From positions 110,981 to 174,980 of the forward strand of contig NZ_BSFC01000002.1 of NCBI RefSeq assembly GCF_027922145.1: a stretch of DNA of 64,000 nt. Reading direction: 5' to 3'. Under the pieces are notes generated by a model, which ran no database searches, was not told the DNA's origin, and saw only the letters and a list, made by a program, of their open reading frames with translations. The DNA comes from Novosphingobium resinovorum (lineage in GTDB: Bacteria; Pseudomonadota; Alphaproteobacteria; Sphingomonadales; Sphingomonadaceae). Position numbers and translations under genes: made by a program. Shown one piece after another: positions 54,225-62,336 of this stretch (its first letter is position 1; each line of letters opens with the position of its first letter).

Positions 54225-54244
54225 CGATGCCGTGCCCCCTCCCT

Positions 54245-54320
54245 CGTCATTGCGAGCGCAGCGAAGCAATCCAGAGCCGTTTAAACCACTCTGGATTGCT
54301 TCGCTGCGCTCGCAATGACG
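54245..54320. repeat. Extragenic palindrome, family A, copy 7
   Basis: The standard arms with AAGCAATCCAGAG / CTCTGGATTGCTT inside. It lies between the FIST gene and the kinase gene, and its ends are 21 bases from the FIST stop and 27 bases from the kinase ATG. Confidence 0.9.
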
Positions 54321-54347
54321 AAGTGGGTGTGAGGTCGGGAGACGATC

Positions 54348-56552
54348 ATGGCCCTGACTGACCCCGAAACCCGCGACACCGAAACCGCCCGCCTGCGCGC
54401 CCGCATCGCGCAGCTGGAGAAGATCAACGCCGCGCTGATGGACCGCGTGGAACGCTCCACCGACATGCAGGGCGGGGCGTTCTCGATGTTCGAGACGGCG
54501 ATCTCGCTCGACGCCATGGTGCGCGACCGCACCGGCGCGCTGGAAGTCGCGCTGGAGCGGCTCAACACCGTCAATGCGCAGCTCGCCGCCGCCCATGGCG
54601 ATGCCACCGCCGCCCGCGTGATGCTGCGCGATGCCATCGAGTCCCTGTCGGACGGCTTCGCGCTGTTCGATGCGGAAGACCGCATGGTCCTGTGCAACCG
54701 CGCTTACCTGAAGATCTTTCCCAATTTTGAGGGCGTGCAGGGCGATGCGCCCGAATTCGCCGAACTCGCCAGCCGCCTCGCGCAGACCGGCGCCACCATG
54801 GGCTCGCGCATGGCACCCGAGTGCTGGCTCAAGGACCGCATGGCGCAGCATCAGCGGGCGCAGGGCGCGCACGTGCAGGCGCTGGCCGACGGCCGCTGGA
54901 TCCAGATCAACGAGTTGCGCACAACCGAGGGCGGCACCGTCGGCATCTATACCGACATCACCACCGTCAAGGCCGAGGATGCCCGCCAGCGTGCCCGCGA
55001 ACTGGCCGAACGCAACCTGGCGCTGCAGGCGACGCTGGACACGCTCTCCGAAGGCGTCTGCCTGTTCGACGCCCAGCGCCAGCTGCAGGCGTGGAACGAG
55101 GGGATGCTGACGGTGCTGGCGCTGGCCGAGGACGGTCCCCCCATCGACACGCATGAGGCGCTGTCGGGCTGGTGCACCGGCGAATGCGGGCTGGACCGGG
55201 TGGAAGCGCTCGACTGGCGCGAGGGCGGCGGCGCGCGTGTCGTCGCCAACTGCACGATGCGCGGGAGATACTTCACCGTCCGTTCGGTATCGCTCAAGAA
55301 CGGCGGCATGGTCTTCACGTTCGATGATGTGACCGATCATATCCAGTTCGAACGCTCGCTGACCGAGACCGCCGAGACGCTGGAGCGCCGCGTCACCGAG
55401 CGCACCGCCGAGCTGGTCGAGGTGAACCGCCAGCTCGTCGAGGCGAAGAACGAGGCGGAGACGGCGAACCGCTCCAAGACCAGCTTCATTGCCGCCGCCA
55501 GCCACGACCTGCTGCAGCCGCTGAATGCGGCGCGGCTGTTCGTTTCGGCGATGGACGGTCAGGCCATGGCCGAACGGCCGCGTTCGCTGGTGCATCAGGC
55601 ATCCACCGCGCTCGATTCGGTCGAGGATTTGCTCGAAGCGCTGTTCGAGATTTCGCGCCTCGATGCGGGGGCGATCCAGCCCGAGTTCGCGGACCTCTCG
55701 CTCGGGGCGATCCTATCGGCCCTGCGCGTGGAGTTCGCGCCGCTGGCGAGCGCGGGCGGGCTGGCGTTCACGGTTCCGCATACCGCGCTGTGGGTGCGCT
55801 CCGATGCGCGCCTGCTGCGCCGGGTGCTGCAGAACTTCGTGTCCAACGCGATCCGCTATACCGAGCAGGGCAGCGTGACGGTGGAGGTGGTGGAGCAGGG
55901 CGCGGACGTCGTCGTCACCGTGCGCGATACCGGGCCGGGCATCGCCGAGGTCGATCGCGACGAGATTTTCGAGGAGTTCCGCCGCGTCGGCAAGACGCAG
56001 AAGATCCCCGGCAAGGGGCTGGGGCTCGCCATCGTGCGCCGCGTCACGACGATGCTGGGGCATGGGATCGAGCTGGACACCGCGCCGGGGGCCGGAGCGG
56101 CGTTCTCGATCCGCCTGCCGCGCGTCGATGCGGTCGCCCGCGCGGTGGAGCCTGGCGCCGCAGTGGCCGCGCCGCGGGCCGGTCCGGGCGGGCTGGTGCT
56201 GGTGATCGACAACGATCCCGGCATCCTCGCTGGCATGGAGGCGCTGCTGGAGAACTGGGGGCTCGACGTCGTGACCGCGCACGATCCCGCCGACGCAGCG
56301 GCGCTCGCGGCACTGGAGCAGGGACCGGCGATGCTGATCGTGGACTATCATCTCGACGATCGGCTGACCGGCGACCGGGCGGTGGCGATGCTGCGCGAGA
56401 AGGCGGGGCGGATGATCCCGGCGATGGTCATCACCGCCGATCGCGGGCCGGAGACCAAGGCGCAACTGGCCGAACTGGCGCTGCCGTTGCTGAACAAGCC
56501 GGTGAAGCCCGCCCAGTTGCGGGCGCTGCTGCGACAGATGGATGTGCTTTAG
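54348..56552 (+). CDS. Soluble hybrid histidine kinase (NahK/ErcS'-like)
   Basis: The 734-residue protein has no membrane segment. Two PAS-like domains (about 92-210 and 222-335) are separated by coiled coils; the HisKA domain has His386 in AAASHDLLQPLNA, the ATP-binding domain has NFVSNAIRYT, DTGPGIAE and GKGLGLAIV, and a receiver domain starts near 616 with the phosphoacceptor D666 in MLIVDYHLD. Hybrid kinases of this layout next to FIST genes (NahK in P. aeruginosa) control biofilm and ethanol oxidation pathways. Confidence 0.92.
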   Translation: MALTDPETRDTETARLRARIAQLEKINAALMDRVERSTDMQGGAFSMFETAISLDAMVRDRTGALEVALERLNTVNAQLAAAHGDATAARVMLRDAIESLSDGFALFDAEDRMVLCNRAYLKIFPNFEGVQGDAPEFAELASRLAQTGATMGSRMAPECWLKDRMAQHQRAQGAHVQALADGRWIQINELRTTEGGTVGIYTDITTVKAEDARQRARELAERNLALQATLDTLSEGVCLFDAQRQLQAWNEGMLTVLALAEDGPPIDTHEALSGWCTGECGLDRVEALDWREGGGARVVANCTMRGRYFTVRSVSLKNGGMVFTFDDVTDHIQFERSLTETAETLERRVTERTAELVEVNRQLVEAKNEAETANRSKTSFIAAASHDLLQPLNAARLFVSAMDGQAMAERPRSLVHQASTALDSVEDLLEALFEISRLDAGAIQPEFADLSLGAILSALRVEFAPLASAGGLAFTVPHTALWVRSDARLLRRVLQNFVSNAIRYTEQGSVTVEVVEQGADVVVTVRDTGPGIAEVDRDEIFEEFRRVGKTQKIPGKGLGLAIVRRVTTMLGHGIELDTAPGAGAAFSIRLPRVDAVARAVEPGAAVAAPRAGPGGLVLVIDNDPGILAGMEALLENWGLDVVTAHDPADAAALAALEQGPAMLIVDYHLDDRLTGDRAVAMLREKAGRMIPAMVITADRGPETKAQLAELALPLLNKPVKPAQLRALLRQMDVL

Positions 56553-56572
56553 AGATTTCACCTCAGCCTGTT

Positions 56573-56649
56573 CGTCATTGCGAGCGCAGCGAAGCAATCC
56601 AGAGCGGCTTGAGGCTGCCCTGGATTGCTTCGCTGCGCTCGCAATGACG
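56573..56649. repeat. Extragenic palindrome, family A, copy 8
   Basis: The standard arms with AAGCAATCCAGAGC on the left and CCTGGATTGCTT on the right. It separates the convergent kinase and response-regulator genes, ending 12 bases from the stop of the latter. Confidence 0.9.
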
Positions 56650-56660
56650 AGGTCGGGGGA

Positions 56661-57341
56661 TCAGCCTCGAAACCCGGCCTTCCCCGCCATGATCACCGCC
56701 TGCGTGCGGCTGAACACGTTCATCTTCTGCAGGATCGCCGAGACATGCGCCTTCACCGTCGTCATCGAGACGTCGAGTTCATAGGCGATCTGCTTGTTGA
56801 GCCGTCCGGCCACCAGATGCCCCAGCACCACGCGCTGCTGCGGGGTGAGGGTGTCGATCCGGGCGCGGATCAGGTCTTCCTCGGCCGCCGCGCTTTCGTC
56901 GCCGGGGAGGTCGGGCATGTAGATCTCGCCCGAGAGCACCTGTTGCAGCGCATCGACGATCGCCGCGCGCTTCAATGACTTGGGCACGAAACCCGCAGCC
57001 CCCGCTGCCAACGCATCGCGCACCACGTTGCGGTCGGTCACGCCCGAGACCATCACCACCGGCGTGGCGGGGAACTTGTCCCGCACTGCCTGCAGGCCCG
57101 AAAGGTGCGAGACGTCGGGGATGTTGAGGTCGAGCAGCACGAGATCGACGTCGCCCGCTTCGTCCAGCACCCTGAGCGCCGCTTCGAGGCTGTCCGCCTC
57201 GAGGATCGTGCAATCGGGGAAGGCATCGTCGAAGATCGAGCGTAGCCCGTCGCGGACCAGCGAGTGGTCGTCGACGATCAGAACGCGGTCGGGTGCCCCA
57301 TATTCGCCCATGTTGTTTTCCGTGACGGCGAGTGTTTCCAT
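56661..57341 (-). CDS. LuxR/NarL-type response regulator (ErbR/AgmR-like)
   Basis: The 226-residue protein has a receiver domain (VLIVDDHSLVRDGL, phosphoacceptor D71 in LVLLDLNIPD, Lys in GFVPKSL) and a C-terminal LuxR HTH with LNKQIAYELDVSMTTVKAHV. Regulators of this class (ErbR/AgmR, ExaE) control PQQ-dependent ethanol oxidation in Pseudomonas. It lies directly after the PQQ dehydrogenase gene and convergent to the kinase gene, so it is the likely output of the kinase and the best candidate for binding the shared motif. Confidence 0.88.
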   Translation of the reverse strand: METLAVTENNMGEYGAPDRVLIVDDHSLVRDGLRSIFDDAFPDCTILEADSLEAALRVLDEAGDVDLVLLDLNIPDVSHLSGLQAVRDKFPATPVVMVSGVTDRNVVRDALAAGAAGFVPKSLKRAAIVDALQQVLSGEIYMPDLPGDESAAAEEDLIRARIDTLTPQQRVVLGHLVAGRLNKQIAYELDVSMTTVKAHVSAILQKMNVFSRTQAVIMAGKAGFRG

Positions 57342-57360
57342 GTCTTTATCCCGGGGAGGG

Positions 57361-57390
57361 ATGGCGCGCCAGCGGTAACCGGCGCGCCAT
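57361..57390. terminator. Hairpin between the PQQ dehydrogenase and regulator genes
   Basis: ATGGCGCGCC and GGCGCGCCAT form a perfect 10-bp stem with loop AGCGGTAACC. It lies 12 bases past the dehydrogenase stop and 20 bases before the regulator start. On the minus strand no T run follows, so it may attenuate rather than stop transcription into the regulator gene. Confidence 0.65.
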
Positions 57391-57402
57391 TTTGGGGTTG
57401 CG

Positions 57403-59148
57403 TTACTTGGGGATCTTGAACACCCAGAGCATGCCGCCCTGGCTGATTTCCTTGAAGGTCTTGGCCACTTCGCCGCCCCACAGCGGCACCGCGCCGCCCC
57501 AGCCGGACATGACGCCGACGTACTGCTCGCCGTCCTGCTCCCAGGTGATGGGCGAGCCGACTACGCCCGAGCCGGTCTGGAACTTCCACAATTCCTGACC
57601 CGTCTTGGCGTCGAAGGCCTTGAGATAGCCTTCGGGCGTGCCGGTGAAGACGAGGTTGCCGTGGGTGGTCAGCACGCCGCCCCACAGCGGGGCCTTGTTC
57701 TTGTATTCCCACACGATCTTGCCGGTCTTGGGGTCCATCGCGCGCAGCACGCCGATGTGGTCCTCGGCGATCGGCTTGATGGTGAAGCCCGCGCCCAGAT
57801 AGGCCGCGCCCTTCTTGTAGGCGATCGGCTCGTTCCAGATGTCCATGCCCCAGTCGTTGGAGGGGACGTAGAACAGTTCGGTGTCCTTCGAGTACGCCAT
57901 CGGCATCCAGTTCTTGCCGCCGAGGAACGACGGGCTGGAGAACACCGGCTTGCCCTTTTCGGTGCCGCTCGGCGCGCCCGGACGGCCCGCGTCGATCACG
58001 TTGGGGCGGCCGGTCTTGGGGTTGATGCCGTCGGCCCAGGTGGTCTGCATCACGAAGCGATTGGCGGAGATGAACTTGCCGGTCGTCCGGTCGAGCACGT
58101 AGAAATAGCCGTTGCGGTCGGCCTTGGCGCCCAGCTTCATCGCCTTGCCCTTGATGGTGGCGTCGAAGGGGATGAACTCGTTCACGCCGTCGAAGTCCCA
58201 GCCGTCGTGCGGGGTGGTCTGGTAGTGCCACTTGATGACGCCGGTGTCGGCATCGATGGCGAGTGTCGAGGAGGTGTAGAGGTTGTCGCCGGGGCGCAGG
58301 TGGCTGTTCCACGGCGCCGGGTTGCCGGTGCCGAAGTACACGAGGTTGGTGCCCGGATCGTACGTGCCGCCCAGCCAGGTCGCGCCGCCGCCGGTCTTCC
58401 ACAAGTCGCCCTGCCAGGTGGCGTTGAGCTTGCCGGTCATGCCGTTGGGCTGGCCGTTGAGGGTGCCGATGTGGCCCTCGATCACCGGGCGCTCCCAGAT
58501 CAGCTCGCCGGTATCGACGTTGCGCGCCTGAACCGCTCCGACGACGCCGAATTCACCGCCCGAGTTGCCGGTGATGACCTTGTCGCCGACGATCAGCGGC
58601 GCGGCGGTGGCGGAGTAGCCCGCCTGATAGTCGCCGGTCTTCTTGTTCCACACCACCTTGCCGGTGTTGCGGTTCAGCGCCACCAGATGCGCGTCGAGGG
58701 TGGCGAAGATGATCTTGTCGCCGTGGATGGCGGCGCCGCGGTTCACCACGTCGCAGCACGGCATGATCGCGTCGGGCAGGCGGGCGTTGTATTCCCACTT
58801 CTTCTCGCCGGTGCGCGCGTCGAAGGCGAACAGGCGCGAGTACGAGCCGGTGACGTAGATGGTGCCGTCATAGACCAGCGGCTGCGCCTCCTGCCCGCGC
58901 TGCTTCTCGCCGCCGAGCGAGGAGGCATAGACCGGGAGCAGCTTGGCGACGTTGGAGGTGTTGATCTGGTCGAGCGGGCTGAAGCGCTGCTGCCAGGGGC
59001 CCATGCCGTACGTCAGCACGTCGCCGGGGGTGTCGGCGTCCTTGAGCAGGTCGGCGCCGGTCGGGCCATCGGCGGCCGAGAGCGGTACTGCTGCGAGGCT
59101 GCTGGCTGCCGTCAGGGCTGCGAGTATATATGTGAAACGCCGCTTCAT
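57403..59148 (-). CDS. PQQ-dependent alcohol dehydrogenase, predicted lanthanide type
   Basis: The 581-residue periplasmic quinoprotein has a signal peptide (to about residue 26), an eight-bladed propeller with tryptophan-docking repeats, a vicinal disulfide candidate C131-C132 (MPCCDVV), and metal ligands E199 (GGEF), N276 (GTGNPAPW) and D318. D320, two residues after D318 in HDGWDFDG, is the extra Asp that lanthanide-dependent enzymes (XoxF, PedH, ExaF) carry and calcium enzymes (MxaF, ExaA) lack. It therefore probably uses a lanthanide. GGAGGGACAGG precedes the ATG. Confidence 0.9.
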   Translation of the reverse strand: MKRRFTYILAALTAASSLAAVPLSAADGPTGADLLKDADTPGDVLTYGMGPWQQRFSPLDQINTSNVAKLLPVYASSLGGEKQRGQEAQPLVYDGTIYVTGSYSRLFAFDARTGEKKWEYNARLPDAIMPCCDVVNRGAAIHGDKIIFATLDAHLVALNRNTGKVVWNKKTGDYQAGYSATAAPLIVGDKVITGNSGGEFGVVGAVQARNVDTGELIWERPVIEGHIGTLNGQPNGMTGKLNATWQGDLWKTGGGATWLGGTYDPGTNLVYFGTGNPAPWNSHLRPGDNLYTSSTLAIDADTGVIKWHYQTTPHDGWDFDGVNEFIPFDATIKGKAMKLGAKADRNGYFYVLDRTTGKFISANRFVMQTTWADGINPKTGRPNVIDAGRPGAPSGTEKGKPVFSSPSFLGGKNWMPMAYSKDTELFYVPSNDWGMDIWNEPIAYKKGAAYLGAGFTIKPIAEDHIGVLRAMDPKTGKIVWEYKNKAPLWGGVLTTHGNLVFTGTPEGYLKAFDAKTGQELWKFQTGSGVVGSPITWEQDGEQYVGVMSGWGGAVPLWGGEVAKTFKEISQGGMLWVFKIPK

Positions 59149-59252
59149 CCTGTCCCTCCGTTTTTGGGTATTCGGCCGGGGGTGCGTGTCTCGGGAAAAT
59201 GCCCCCGAACCCCGATCGTCGCCGTGCAGCCTAGGACTGTAAGAGGGGCGGC

Positions 59253-59269
59253 AAAATTGCACCTTGGGA
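59253..59269 (-). promoter_or_regulatory. Candidate operator of the alcohol-oxidation genes, site B
   Basis: Read on the minus strand, TCCCAAGGTGCAATTTT preceded by CCATCC lies 104 bases upstream of the PQQ dehydrogenase ATG. It shares 14 of 17 positions, plus the preceding CCATC, with the site before the aldehyde dehydrogenase. Confidence 0.6.
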
Positions 59270-59293
59270 GGATGGGACAGGTCTTGCGCGAGG

Positions 59294-59390
59294 GGGCTTC
59301 GACAGGCTGCGCCTGACCCTTCGACAAGCTCAGGGTGAGCGGAGGTCGTGTAAACCTCTCCACCCGCTCAGGCTGAGCTTGTCGAAGCCC
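59294..59390. repeat. Extragenic palindrome, family B, copy 3
   Basis: It begins GGGCTTCGACAGGCTGCG, has the inner arm CCTTCGACAAGCTCAGGGTG, and ends CTCAGGCTGAGCTTGTCGAAGCCC in overlapping pieces. It closely resembles copy 1 (45944), including the central GGAGGTNGTGTAAACCTC hairpin. The 501-bp stretch 59149-59649 holds site B, this repeat and the family C repeat; no gene was recognised in it. Confidence 0.85.
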
Positions 59391-59424
59391 TGGCGGCGCG
59401 CACCTGCCTCCTCCCCTCACTCCT

Positions 59425-59561
59425 CGTCACCCTGAACTTGTTTCAGGGTCCATCGGGCCGTTGAGACCGGAGGGGGCAAGCCACCGGCCGCGCGTGCGGT
59501 TTGCTGTCGCATGTCCTGGGGCAGGCGGCACAATGGACCCTGAAACAAGTTCAGGGTGACG
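59425..59561. repeat. Inverted repeat, family C (27-bp perfect arms)
   Basis: CGTCACCCTGAACTTGTTTC plus AGGGTCC on the left is repeated exactly, inverted, as GGACCCT plus GAAACAAGTTCAGGGTGACG on the right, around about 83 bases. Each arm contains its own CCCTGAA/TTTCAGGG hairpin. A single copy was seen in the window. It lies between the binding-protein stop and the dehydrogenase promoter region. Confidence 0.85.
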
Positions 59562-59649
59562 GCGTGTTGTGACGTGAGGGAGGGCTGCGTGGCGTTCCCG
59601 GTTCGGGGGGCGCCGGTCGCAGTCGGCACCCCCGTCCCCCTCCGGAGCC

Positions 59650-60513
59650 TTAGGCCGTTTGCGAGGCCAGCGCGGGTTTCCACTCGACGCCGTACTTCGC
59701 GAAGATCGCCTTCATGCGGCCGTCCTTCGCCATGGCGGCGAACTGTTCCTCGATGGCGAAGCCGAGGTTGCGGCTGTTTTCCTTCACCGCGATGCCGATA
59801 TCCCAGCCGGGCGAGAGCATCGCGGGCAGGAAGCCCTTGCGGCGCAGGATGCCCGCGTCGGGCGCATCGTGCAGGGCGGCCTCGATCTGCGCGGTGCTGG
59901 CGACGGCGGCGTCCGCCTCGCCCTTGCCGACGGCCATGACCGCCTCGTAGCCGGTGGGGACATGGATCACGTCCTTCGACAAGGCCCCGCCCGCATGGCC
60001 GAGCAGGTAGAAGTCGGGGATCGAGTCGAGTTCAGCCGCGATCCGTTTGCCCTTCCAGCGCACCGGCATCGCCTCGCAGTCCGCTGCCTCACCGCAGGCG
60101 GCGCCGAAGCTCTCGCGGTAGTAGGGGGCGAGGAAGGTGACGTTGTCCTCGCGCGCCATCAGCTGGCGGTCGAAGGGGACGTGCAGCATCACGTCGCAGG
60201 GCTGGAAGCCGAGCAGCCCGCCGCGCCAGATGACGTTGCGCAAGTCGTCGGACAGATCCTCGTCCGCCGTGAACAGCGCGATGTCGGCCCGCACGCCCAG
60301 CTTCTCGGCAAGGGCATGGGCGAGATCGACGTCGATGCCGGCCGGCTTGCCGCCATCCTCCCACGACCACGGGCGGTTGTCGGCGTAGAGGCCGACGCGC
60401 AGCGCGCCCAGTGCCTTCACCTTCTCCAGCGGCGCGGCCCAGAGCGCGGCAGGCCGCAGGGACGCAAGCGCCCCCACGGCTCCCAGACCCCTGAGGAGGG
60501 ACCGGCGGTCCAC
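59650..60513 (-). CDS. Periplasmic solute-binding protein associated with PQQ dehydrogenase (XoxJ/MoxJ-like)
   Basis: The 287-residue product has a twin-Arg-like leader (MDRRSLLRGLGAVGALASL) and a type 2 periplasmic-binding fold: ALRVGLYADNRPWSWEDGGK, GIDVDLAHALAEKLGV and LSDDLRNVIWRGGLLGFQPCDVML. Proteins of this kind (XoxJ) are encoded with lanthanide methanol dehydrogenases and probably help maturation or electron transfer. The stop of the cytochrome gene lies only three bases upstream of its start, so the two form an operon. Confidence 0.87.
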   Translation of the reverse strand: MDRRSLLRGLGAVGALASLRPAALWAAPLEKVKALGALRVGLYADNRPWSWEDGGKPAGIDVDLAHALAEKLGVRADIALFTADEDLSDDLRNVIWRGGLLGFQPCDVMLHVPFDRQLMAREDNVTFLAPYYRESFGAACGEAADCEAMPVRWKGKRIAAELDSIPDFYLLGHAGGALSKDVIHVPTGYEAVMAVGKGEADAAVASTAQIEAALHDAPDAGILRRKGFLPAMLSPGWDIGIAVKENSRNLGFAIEEQFAAMAKDGRMKAIFAKYGVEWKPALASQTA

Positions 60514-60516
60514 CGC

Positions 60517-60960
60517 TTATTCGTCCGTGTGCTTGGATTCCAGCCAGGCGCGGATCGCCCAGCCGGCCTTCTGGCCCAGCACGTCGCCGAAGGGCGGCAT
60601 GTAGACCTTGCCGTCATGCGCCGAACCGTGGCGGAAGCGCTCGACGAACCATTCGTCGCCCGAGGCACCCAGTTCGAGGTAGCGCAAGTCAGGCGCGATG
60701 CCGCCGGAAATGGCTTCGAGGCCGTGGCAGCGCGCGCAGTTCTGGCCGTAGGCGGACTGGCCGATGGCGATCGCCTTCTCGTTCTTCGAGTAGGGGTTCT
60801 CGGTCTTCCACACGTCGTTGCCGCCTTCGATATCGGGCAGGGCAGAGGTGTCCACCGGCTGCGGCACCACGTCGCCGTGGGCGTAGAGATTGGTGCCGAT
60901 CGAAAGCGAGGTGATGGCGGCGGCGACGGTCAGGACCGCGCGGCCGATGCGAATGGTCAT
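60517..60960 (-). CDS. c-type cytochrome, electron acceptor of the PQQ dehydrogenase (PedF/XoxG-like)
   Basis: The 147-residue product has a signal peptide (to about residue 27), one heme c site CARCH at 75-79, and a likely Met ligand in VYMPPFGD. The spacing and the co-operonic binding protein match cytochromes c550/cL that take electrons from PQQ alcohol dehydrogenases. On the minus strand a CCCAAGGT core (61027-61034) lies 66 bases upstream of its ATG. Confidence 0.9.
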   Translation of the reverse strand: MTIRIGRAVLTVAAAITSLSIGTNLYAHGDVVPQPVDTSALPDIEGGNDVWKTENPYSKNEKAIAIGQSAYGQNCARCHGLEAISGGIAPDLRYLELGASGDEWFVERFRHGSAHDGKVYMPPFGDVLGQKAGWAIRAWLESKHTDE

Positions 60961-61026
60961 GGATCAGGTGTCCTCTGCGACTTCGGGTTGCGCTTGGCTT
61001 CTCTTCCCGAATGTTGCTTTCGGATA

Positions 61027-61084
61027 ACCTTGGGTCCGGGCGGGTGACCAGTTGGCCAATGGTACAAGACCAAGGTCGCATTGC
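61027..61084. promoter_or_regulatory. Candidate operator region in the cytochrome/propeller divergent promoter, site D
   Basis: On the minus strand ACCCAAGGTTAT (core 61027-61034) faces the cytochrome gene. On the plus strand GGTACAAG (61061) and GACCAAGGTCGCATTGC (61068-61084) face the propeller gene; the latter matches site A at 11 to 12 of 17 positions. The matches are weaker than at sites A, B and C, but the placement is the same. Confidence 0.4.
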
Positions 61085-61115
61085 TGCGGACGCTGGAAGG
61101 CGTAGGTTTTGCAGT

Positions 61116-62105
61116 ATGGAGAGAAGCCTGAAGACTTTCGCGCTGGCGCTCTGCGCCCTGTCTGCCGCCCCGTCGCATGCGCAGGATGCCGATGGCGCCG
61201 TCACGCGCGCCTATGTCAGCAACGAGCGGTCCTCGACCGTCACCGTCATCGATCTGGCGAGCGGAAAGGCCGTGGCGCAGTGGCCGGTGGGCAAGCGCCC
61301 GCGCGGGATCACCATGACGCGCGACGGCCGGTACGTGCTCGTCTGTGCCAGCGCCGACAATGCGGTGGAAGTGCGCGACCCGGCCACCGGCGCGCTGGTG
61401 GCCACCTTGCCTTCGGGCGCGGACCCGGAGCAGTTCTTCGCCTCTCATGATGGCAAGCTGCTTTACGCCGCCAATGAGGACGACGGCGCGGTGACCGCGA
61501 TCGACCTCTCCGCGCGCAAGGTCGCCTGGCAGGTGACGGTGGGCAAGGAGCCCGAAGGCGTCGCCGAAAGCCCGGACGGAAAGTGGCTGCTGGTCACCAG
61601 CGAGGAGGACAATTCGGTCGCCTGGATCGACCTCGCCACCCACACCGTCGCCGGGGAGACGGAGACCGAGGCGCGGCCCCGCCATGTCGAGTTCACGCCC
61701 GATGGCCAGCAGGTCTGGATCGCGGCGGAAGTGGGCGGGGTGGTGCAGGTCGCCGATGTCGCGAGCAAGGAGGTCGTGAAGACCATCCGCTTCGCCCCGC
61801 CGGGTGCGCCGGACTACAAGGTCATGCCCTGCGGCATCCGCTTCACGGCGGATGGCAAGACGGCGGTGGTGGCGCTCGGCCGGGCGGACAGCGTGGCGCT
61901 GGTGGACGTGGCGAGCGGGGAGGTGCGCGGCTACGTCAAGGTCGGCGCACGGCCGTGGCATCTCGCGATCCTGCCCGGCGGGGGCAGTGCGCTGGTGGCC
62001 AACGGGGCGAGTGATGACCTCTCGCTGGTGGACCTCGCGGCGATGAAAGTCACCGCGACGATCCCGGCGGGCGAGGGGCCGTGGGGCGTGGCGCTCGGAC
62101 GGTAA
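61116..62105 (+). CDS. YVTN-type beta-propeller protein of quinoprotein alcohol oxidation
   Basis: The 329-residue product has a signal peptide (MERSLKTFALALCALSAAPSHAQ) and about seven YVTN-like blades (AYVSNERSSTVTVIDLASGK and similar). This corresponds to the beta-propeller proteins associated with PQQ-dependent catabolism that lie near ethanol and methanol quinoprotein genes. Its exact role is unknown; an accessory or scaffold function in the periplasm is likely. The start at 61116 was chosen because the signal peptide follows. Confidence 0.85.
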   Translation: MERSLKTFALALCALSAAPSHAQDADGAVTRAYVSNERSSTVTVIDLASGKAVAQWPVGKRPRGITMTRDGRYVLVCASADNAVEVRDPATGALVATLPSGADPEQFFASHDGKLLYAANEDDGAVTAIDLSARKVAWQVTVGKEPEGVAESPDGKWLLVTSEEDNSVAWIDLATHTVAGETETEARPRHVEFTPDGQQVWIAAEVGGVVQVADVASKEVVKTIRFAPPGAPDYKVMPCGIRFTADGKTAVVALGRADSVALVDVASGEVRGYVKVGARPWHLAILPGGGSALVANGASDDLSLVDLAAMKVTATIPAGEGPWGVALGR

Positions 62106-62132
62106 TCCCTCTTTCGTCAATACCCCCCGTTT

Positions 62133-62208
62133 CGTCATTGCGAGCGCAGCGAAGCAATCCAGGGCGGCGTAAACCGCCCTGGATTGCTTCGCTGCGCTCG
62201 CAATGACG
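62133..62208. repeat. Extragenic palindrome, family A, copy 9
   Basis: A near-perfect stem: CGTCATTGCGAGCGCAGCG, GAAGCAATCCAGGGCGG, loop CGTAAA, then the complement. It lies between the propeller stop (62105) and the operator site of the porin gene. Confidence 0.9.
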
Positions 62209-62230
62209 AGGTGGTGGGCGGGTGCCATCC

Positions 62231-62262
62231 TCCCAAAGTACCACTGCCCAAAGTCCAATTTC
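62231..62262 (+). promoter_or_regulatory. Candidate operator of the alcohol-oxidation genes, site C (tandem)
   Basis: TCCCAAAGTACCACTGC (preceded by CCATCC) and GCCCAAAGTCCAATTTC occur in direct tandem at 15-bp spacing, 75-106 bases before the porin ATG. They match site A at 13 and 12 of 17 positions. A 15-bp direct repeat would suit a dimeric regulator or two dimers on one face of the helix. Confidence 0.55.
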
Positions 62263-62336
62263 GCGCCGCCCGCCCCGGCCGCATGGTCCGCCTCAGTCGC
62301 AGGAATAGACGACAACTTCCAACGGGGGACGGATCC

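Noticed and set aside
52983-55595. 870-codon open frame on the minus strand across the FIST and kinase genes
   Set aside because: It is antisense to two genes with clear domains, has low-complexity Arg/Gly/His composition and no recognisable motif. Long antisense frames are expected at this GC content.
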